Assembly: GCA_004195635.1 (NCBI GenBank)
Contig: PSPT01000003.1
Span: forward strand, 1 to 38,145
DNA from: Methanobacteriota archaeon
Lineage (GTDB): Archaea > Thermoplasmatota > Poseidoniia > Poseidoniales > Poseidoniaceae
Reading direction: 5' to 3'
DNA: 38,145 bases
Part shown: positions 33,306 to 38,145 of the stretch, piece by piece
How the letters are laid out: each line of letters opens with the position of its first letter
Numbering within the stretch: position 1 is the first letter of the stretch
Notes under the pieces: generated by a model
The model's input: only the letters and a program-made list of their open reading frames with translations
Told to the model about the DNA's origin: nothing
Databases searched by the model: none
Translations under genes and position numbers: made by a program

Positions 33306-34061
33306 TCACTCTTCTTCTAACTTACGGCGCAAAATCCTACCTATTTTTTTCACTGATTCTGCTTCTGGTGCAACTTCTGTTTGTGAGTCAATGCGTTCAG
33401 TAACTGCATCTTCCCAACGCAGCAGAATTCTGCCCTTTGGTGCCTTCCATGGCCTGTGATTAAGACAAATTAGGTATACTTCAGAGGAAGAATTACGACT
33501 TGCGTCGGGAGAAAATCTGCGCACTTTAGTAAAATGTGGTTTGACCACTTGAATCAACTCATCTACTCCAACCCCCTGGAATATTTTTGTCACAAAAGAA
33601 CCTCCTGCGGCTAATAAAGGTAAAGAAAAATCAAAAACTTTAGCAACGAGATCTATGCTCACTGCTTGGTCGATGTCCCAATTACCGGTTAGATCGGGAG
33701 AAATATCGCTTACTACCGCATTTATTGGACGTTTATTGTCCTCATCAAATTCCCTTCTAACTCTGGCTTGAGTACCCCTATCGGTGATATCTCCGACCAG
33801 CAATAGTGCACCTTCAACCGGCTGACATGGCATGAGGTCAATCCCCACGACCTCTCCTCTTTCACCGCTACATTCCACAGCAACTTGGGCCCAGCCTCCC
33901 GGATGGCATCCTACATCCAATACAACGTCATGCTTGCGAATGACTTCAAAACGTTCTTGGATTTGCTTTAATTTCCAAGCCGATCGGGCACGATAGCCCT
34001 CCTCTTTTGCCTGACGTCGCCAACTGTCGCGGCGGTGGTCCTGAACCCAGCGTTTGGTCAT
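33306..34061 (-). CDS. FtsJ/RlmE-family ribosomal RNA 2'-O-methyltransferase
   Basis: SAM-dependent methyltransferase that 2'-O-methylates a uridine in the A-loop of large-subunit rRNA in its relatives. The K-D-K-E tetrad is complete: Lys30 (RSAWKL), Asp119 (SDISP), Lys159 (VTKIFQG) and Glu194 (SSEVYL). The SAM motif DVGCHPGGW is at 49-57. From ATG 34061, with GAGG upstream, it has 251 residues. About 45 residues after the catalytic domain are charged and not conserved in length. An upstream TTG (34070) is not needed. Confidence 0.94.
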   Translation of the reverse strand: MTKRWVQDHRRDSWRRQAKEEGYRARSAWKLKQIQERFEVIRKHDVVLDVGCHPGGWAQVAVECSGERGEVVGIDLMPCQPVEGALLLVGDITDRGTQARVRREFDEDNKRPINAVVSDISPDLTGNWDIDQAVSIDLVAKVFDFSLPLLAAGGSFVTKIFQGVGVDELIQVVKPHFTKVRRFSPDASRNSSSEVYLICLNHRPWKAPKGRILLRWEDAVTERIDSQTEVAPEAESVKKIGRILRRKLEEE

Positions 34062-34267
34062 CGTCCTCAAACTGCCGGCAAAGTGATGTTTGATGAATGC
34101 GACGGGTGTTTCACTATTGTAGAACTTGTGTATTTGAGTAAGTAATTGTGGCTAAGATGGTTTTTGGGTTGTTGAAGTTTCGAGATAGTAAAATGACACG
34201 ATAGTAGTATGTTTGTGTCGACAGATTACAGAAATACCCATGAGGGTTAACTTTGTGGCGGGGTTTG

Positions 34268-35266
34268 ATGCGAGTTGTTATTGCTTTGGCTTTCGCCGCT
34301 CTCGCCCTTTCTGCTTCTTTGAGTCCGGCTGTTTCCGCGACCCGGATTGATGTTGGGTCTCTAAATTCAGGGGAAGTGACAATTTCGGGTGGTGGAGCGG
34401 TTCTCTATGAGTTGCATACCGCAACTTGGTGTGAATCGTGTGCTGAATTTGATGACCTAATTGAACCGCTAAGGACAGAACACGATGAAAGAATGGCATT
34501 CATTGCCCTGCATCCTGATGATGACGATGATAAAATCGGCAACTCGGCTAGCCAGCATCGGCTAAATCGTCTGCACGCTATTGAAGGAAGAGCCACCGGC
34601 ACTCCAACCTCATTCATGGATGGGGTTGTATCAAGGGAGGGGGAAGTCTCAGGATCCCAAATAAGCCTCGCTTTGTTCGATGCAGAATCAAGTCAAAGAA
34701 GTCGCACTTCACTCACCCTAAGCACGACGAGCGATAATGGCGAACTTATTTTTGAGTTATCGGCAAAACTTTCACCAAGTGGCTCCCACTCATTTAACGG
34801 TACACAATTGACAATTATGATTGCCGATGACGACCCTGAAGTTGGAGATTCACTATTGGCAGAAGGTGCTGGACCTTTCCACGCTACATTATTCGCATTG
34901 TTTGAAGTCGATATTAATGAAAATGGAAGCATTGGGTTGATTGAGGAATTCCCGGCTGGCACATGGACCATGATAAACTCCCAAATAATCAATGAGAGGG
35001 TTATTATTACCGTAAGATCGCATTCAATATCTCAGCCTTTAGGTGACCTTTCAATATTGGCGACGCATGAGGTAAATGATGATTTTTTGAACTCCACTAT
35101 CTCACCACTAACACTTGGGGCAGTATCTTTTTTCCAAGCTGATGAGATGGGGGAGAATATCCTCTCAGGGTACTGGATCGCCACTGGATTGATCGGCATT
35201 GGGGTTTTGATAATCGCAATTCCAAGTGAACGGAAGAAAATCTCTGGCGGGAAAGAGGAAGAATGA
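34268..35266 (+). CDS. Exported thioredoxin-like protein with C-terminal membrane anchor
   Basis: Signal peptide (residues 1-24), then a thioredoxin-like domain with the redox motif WCESC (Cys55, Cys58) and a TGTPTSF segment like the cis-proline loop. A beta-rich region of about 180 residues follows. A C-terminal membrane helix (about 305-325) ends in a charged tail. It probably acts outside the membrane in disulfide chemistry on surface proteins. ATG 34268 is preceded by GGCGGGGT. Upstream codons (TTG at 34253) would only lengthen the N-terminus. The central part has no recognised family. Confidence 0.8.
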   Translation: MRVVIALAFAALALSASLSPAVSATRIDVGSLNSGEVTISGGGAVLYELHTATWCESCAEFDDLIEPLRTEHDERMAFIALHPDDDDDKIGNSASQHRLNRLHAIEGRATGTPTSFMDGVVSREGEVSGSQISLALFDAESSQRSRTSLTLSTTSDNGELIFELSAKLSPSGSHSFNGTQLTIMIADDDPEVGDSLLAEGAGPFHATLFALFEVDINENGSIGLIEEFPAGTWTMINSQIINERVIITVRSHSISQPLGDLSILATHEVNDDFLNSTISPLTLGAVSFFQADEMGENILSGYWIATGLIGIGVLIIAIPSERKKISGGKEEE

Positions 35267-35421
35267 TTCCGGAAAGTGGAACCTACTATAAAACGCATTA
35301 CTGCGAGCCAATAGGCTCCCGTTTCATCATCCACTCACTTATTCACTATTGAAAGTCACTCCTATTTGTTCAATGACCGACGACCCCTACCTTTTAGTGG
35401 GTAAACTACACTGATATGTTC

Positions 35422-35700
35422 ATGGAGCAGCCAAGGGGAGACGAAACCCAGAAAGCAACCAACCTGCAAAGGGAGTGGATGGTTGAGTATGAAGTTACCA
35501 ACAAGGACGGTATAAAGCAGAAGCATTTGACGATACTATATGGGAAAAATGTGACCGATGTTCAAGAATCCCTATTTATCGAATTAAGAGCACTATATCC
35601 ACAACAATCAATGATTGAAGTGACAATTACCCGCTTTGAACCAATTTCAACTCACACTAGCAAGAGCCACATGAACTCGTTTACTGGCTTCATTGCCTAG
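35422..35700 (+). CDS. Small hypothetical protein, about 92 aa
   Basis: A small basic/acidic soluble protein. The core (REWMVEYEVTNKDGIKQK to ITRFEPI) looks like a compact alpha/beta domain. I do not recognise it. The start is uncertain: ATG at 35416 or 35422, or ATG at 35479 (GGGAGTGG before it), which would leave only the core. It precedes the RND transporter's 3' end, convergently. It may be real, but with little to confirm it. Confidence 0.5.
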   Translation: MEQPRGDETQKATNLQREWMVEYEVTNKDGIKQKHLTILYGKNVTDVQESLFIELRALYPQQSMIEVTITRFEPISTHTSKSHMNSFTGFIA

Positions 35701-35760
35701 TTCAATGCCGAATCACCTGTTTGATGCAAGAACTGCATCATTGAGCGCTGCTTTTAAACT

Positions 35761-38145
35761 TTATGTTAAACACTCAGCGGGCATAACCGCAATTTCGTCA
35801 ACAAGTGGATCGCCATCTAAGTCACCCCAGCCTTTCTTGCCCATCAGCAAGTGTGTAAAGCGGTGATATCCGGTTAATGTAGAAGGCAATAGGAATACAG
35901 AGGTAATGAGGGCAAACACAATTAGGGACATCATTACCATGAAGAAATTTACTAGACCTGGGAAAGAGCCAAAAATCCCCGCCGCTAATCCAGCAGCTGT
36001 GGTGATGGTAGTTTCAAAAATGGTTTGTCCAGTGTGTTCAATAGCCTTTGAGATTCCATGCGCATTCTCACCCTCCTCGCGAATTCTATGCATTACGTGA
36101 ATAGCATCATCAACACCAATTCCAAAGACAATAGTGCCTATCATCGCAGTGAAAATATTGACATTGACATCACCACTTCGCATCAGTAATGGTTGCCATA
36201 TAATTACGACTGCAACTGGAATCATTGTTATCAATCCGATTCTAGGATTTCTAAATACTATCATTAAAAACAAAGTAAGAATAATCAAAGTTAGAATAGT
36301 AGTATAGGATTGCGTATCGTGAATTCCCTTGTTAATATCAAGTGAAACCGGTAACCCTCCGGTTAATTTGCTTGTAGATGTATCTTCTAGGAGATTGTCA
36401 GTAAGCAATATTTTATCAATATCATCTCGCAATCCACCAGCATAATCCAAATTCATATAGGGCTGAGTCACAAATACAAGTGATTTGGTTTTTGCCTCAT
36501 TCATCAGCATAGATTGAACTTCAGGAGATAATGTGTCAATGGATACATCGACGAGGTCACGTCGGATTTCCTCGCGTCCTTTCCCATCAGTGCTGGTTGC
36601 ATCCATCAGCATCCATGCACCGCATTCAGTAACGTCGTCAGAGGTCCAACATTCTTCATGTAGTAATTCCCAGAGTGTGCCATCGTACAGTTCAACACCA
36701 TCGGTTAATTTTAGCGTAATAGGAATGCTATCCAAGAAAGTGATTACACTCGTAGTATTGGTGAATTCGGTTTGCGAAATAATATTTTCAATGCGGCTGG
36801 TTTCATCAAGAACGGGCATGTCGCGTATTGCGTAGGTGCCATTTGCCTCCGCCGGCAGGCGTCTTTGATTGGCATCAAATACAAAGAAAGAAGTTTGACC
36901 AGAGCCAAACTGTTCGGAATATGTCGCCAGAGTTTCAAGTGATTCAATATTATCTGGTGCATCCGAAGATCCGGTTATTGGCTTATTCATTTCAGCATCC
37001 ATAATGTAAGCACCATAACCAGTTACTAATCCTGTGACAAGTAGAATGAGTACGAAATTCTTCACCGGCCATTTGCCGACTGCACCCCAAATGGGCGGAT
37101 TTGCGCGTTTATGAAATCGTAAAATCCAACCCAAAGTTGGAACCAATAGAATTGAAAAAACAAGGGTGGCGAAAATACCAATGCACAAGGTTAGTCCAAC
37201 CGAGCGTATTGGAATGACTGAAACGATTTGCGGGGCGATGAGAACTGAAAAACCAACAATTGTCGTAATTGCTGAAAGGAACACTGCAACTCCAGTTGTC
37301 CTAGTCATGTCAAGAATTGCTTGACGATATAACACGGGATCCCAAAGGTCAGGTACCATTTCCTCCTCCAAACCTTTCATTCGACGCTCATAATTAGCCT
37401 CATTTATCCCATCAAGAATGCCGTTACGGGACTCCTCTATCCGGTTGATCATATGCAGAGCATAGTCTACCCCTAGGCCCACTAATATCGGACCAGTAGC
37501 AACAATCATCGGAGTCAGCGTCATTTTTAGCAGAACTGTGGAACCAAAAGTTACGGCCAGCGCCATACAAATAGGTAGCCCCGTGATAACAACAATTTTT
37601 ACCGAACGATGCAAAGCAGTAATAACAAGAACCACGAAAAAAAGTGAAAGGGGCATCATATTTAGCAAATCAAAATATATTTCCTTGGAAACATCATCGA
37701 GAACTTTTGTCAATCCGGTTAATTTCATATCAGTATTTCTCATATCAAGTGGACGATTGCTAGGCTCAATAACCTGTAATACATATTCATGGAATTCGTC
37801 GAAGTCGTCAAACTTTTGGTCAGTCAATGACATATCATAACGCATACCTATAATGATTGCAGTCGTATCCATCACGCCATCATCGTTGGTATCTTTGACC
37901 AAGGATTGTAGAGTTCCATTCATTTGAGAAATTATCTCGTCAATTCGTTGCTGATCTGGAATCGTATAATCTCCCCTTATTCCGACCTGTTCGTTGCGCT
38001 CATCGCAATCTAATTGCAAACCAATTCGGCTCTCAAGGCCATGCTCACAAAGGGCAGAATTGAAGCGGCCATCGCTACTGTTGACTTCTTTGATTACTTG
38101 GGCAATTGAGATAATCCACAAAATACCATCGTTTTCCCCATGGTC
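35761..38145 (-). CDS. Second RND-superfamily exporter (5' end beyond window)
   Basis: About 794 codons are visible and the frame is open to the window end, so the true start (and probably the first membrane helix) lies outside. The visible part has an extracytoplasmic loop, then five clustered helices with GLGVDYALHMINR. A second loop and a second set of helices with GIGVDDAIHVMHR complete the duplicated COG1033-type topology. The loop contains Cys pairs (CWTSDDVTECGAW). The C-terminus is short and cytosolic. Substrate is unknown. It is only distantly like the RND gene at 10727. Confidence 0.9.
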   Translation of the reverse strand, partial: DHGENDGILWIISIAQVIKEVNSSDGRFNSALCEHGLESRIGLQLDCDERNEQVGIRGDYTIPDQQRIDEIISQMNGTLQSLVKDTNDDGVMDTTAIIIGMRYDMSLTDQKFDDFDEFHEYVLQVIEPSNRPLDMRNTDMKLTGLTKVLDDVSKEIYFDLLNMMPLSLFFVVLVITALHRSVKIVVITGLPICMALAVTFGSTVLLKMTLTPMIVATGPILVGLGVDYALHMINRIEESRNGILDGINEANYERRMKGLEEEMVPDLWDPVLYRQAILDMTRTTGVAVFLSAITTIVGFSVLIAPQIVSVIPIRSVGLTLCIGIFATLVFSILLVPTLGWILRFHKRANPPIWGAVGKWPVKNFVLILLVTGLVTGYGAYIMDAEMNKPITGSSDAPDNIESLETLATYSEQFGSGQTSFFVFDANQRRLPAEANGTYAIRDMPVLDETSRIENIISQTEFTNTTSVITFLDSIPITLKLTDGVELYDGTLWELLHEECWTSDDVTECGAWMLMDATSTDGKGREEIRRDLVDVSIDTLSPEVQSMLMNEAKTKSLVFVTQPYMNLDYAGGLRDDIDKILLTDNLLEDTSTSKLTGGLPVSLDINKGIHDTQSYTTILTLIILTLFLMIVFRNPRIGLITMIPVAVVIIWQPLLMRSGDVNVNIFTAMIGTIVFGIGVDDAIHVMHRIREEGENAHGISKAIEHTGQTIFETTITTAAGLAAGIFGSFPGLVNFFMVMMSLIVFALITSVFLLPSTLTGYHRFTHLLMGKKGWGDLDGDPLVDEIAVMPAECLT

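Overview
The window is a gene-dense, roughly 43% G+C stretch of an archaeal chromosome. It carries archaeal/eukaryotic-type information genes: Cbf5, archaeal cytidylate kinase, a DUF106 Oxa1-like protein, RNA polymerase subunit L, TruD, the KH/beta-CASP termination factor FttA, 20S proteasome beta, archaeal TrpRS, eS1 (S3Ae), aEF-1beta, a GPN GTPase, SepF and ZPR1. It also carries DGGGP synthase for ether lipids. Mixed with these are bacterial-type genes (ThyA, FolA, a MazG-fold NTPase, a PlsC-like acyltransferase) and surface lipoproteins and RND exporters. This mixture best fits a planktonic marine Euryarchaeon of the Poseidoniia type (Marine Group II/III). That is an inference from gene content, not a computed placement.

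Layout. 1-2632 (minus): DUF106 insertase-like protein, cytidylate kinase and Cbf5, tightly coupled. 2751-3221: an orphan gene. 3330-6629 (minus): a very large proline-rich, acidic, repeat-containing protein with a SAP-like motif and an out-of-frame zinc ribbon. 6804-8744 (plus): GPN GTPase and ornithine carbamoyltransferase. 8778-10252 (minus): DGGGP synthase and two small coupled proteins. 10512-10587: tRNA-Glu(CTC) with encoded CCA. 10727-13333 (minus): RND/MMPL exporter. 13503-15192 (plus): rpoL-truD. 15301-17929 (minus): fttA and proteasome beta. 18172-19606 (plus): SepF and ZPR1. 19624-21006 (minus): TrpRS. 21088-22185 (plus): saccharopine-dehydrogenase-like protein. 22261-23565 (minus): surface protein. 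23633-25952 (plus): PlsC-like acyltransferase, thyA, folA. 26025-27517 (minus): MazG-like NTPase and eS1. 27741-30957 (plus): COG1325 RNA-binding protein, 7Fe ferredoxin, Asp-box lipoprotein, membrane protein. 31031-34061 (minus): PdxS, aEF-1beta with an overlapping zinc microprotein, an OB-fold protein, FtsJ. 34268-35700 (plus): exported thioredoxin-like protein and a small protein. 35761-38145 (minus): a second RND exporter, cut by the window end.

How the genes work together. Several neighbourhoods make functional sense: RNA modification and translation (Cbf5, TruD, FtsJ, TrpRS, tRNA-Glu, eS1, aEF-1beta), transcription and its termination (RpoL, FttA), dTMP synthesis with nucleotide clean-up (ThyA, DHFR, MazG-like), cell division (SepF with ZPR1) and lipids (DGGGP synthase plus a PlsC homologue).

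The most distinctive signals are these. A SAP-like C-terminal tail recurs on unrelated proteins (eS1, the giant protein and probably Cbf5). A repeat-associated indel puts a perfect C-terminal zinc ribbon out of frame in the giant protein. A 55-residue zinc microprotein overlaps the aEF-1beta gene and has lost two zinc-ligand cysteines. A bacterial-type glycerolipid acyltransferase sits in a genome with archaeal ether-lipid synthesis. I saw no insertion sequences, CRISPR arrays or rRNA. No gene-free stretch exceeds about 300 bases; the longest is 10253-10511, just before the tRNA.
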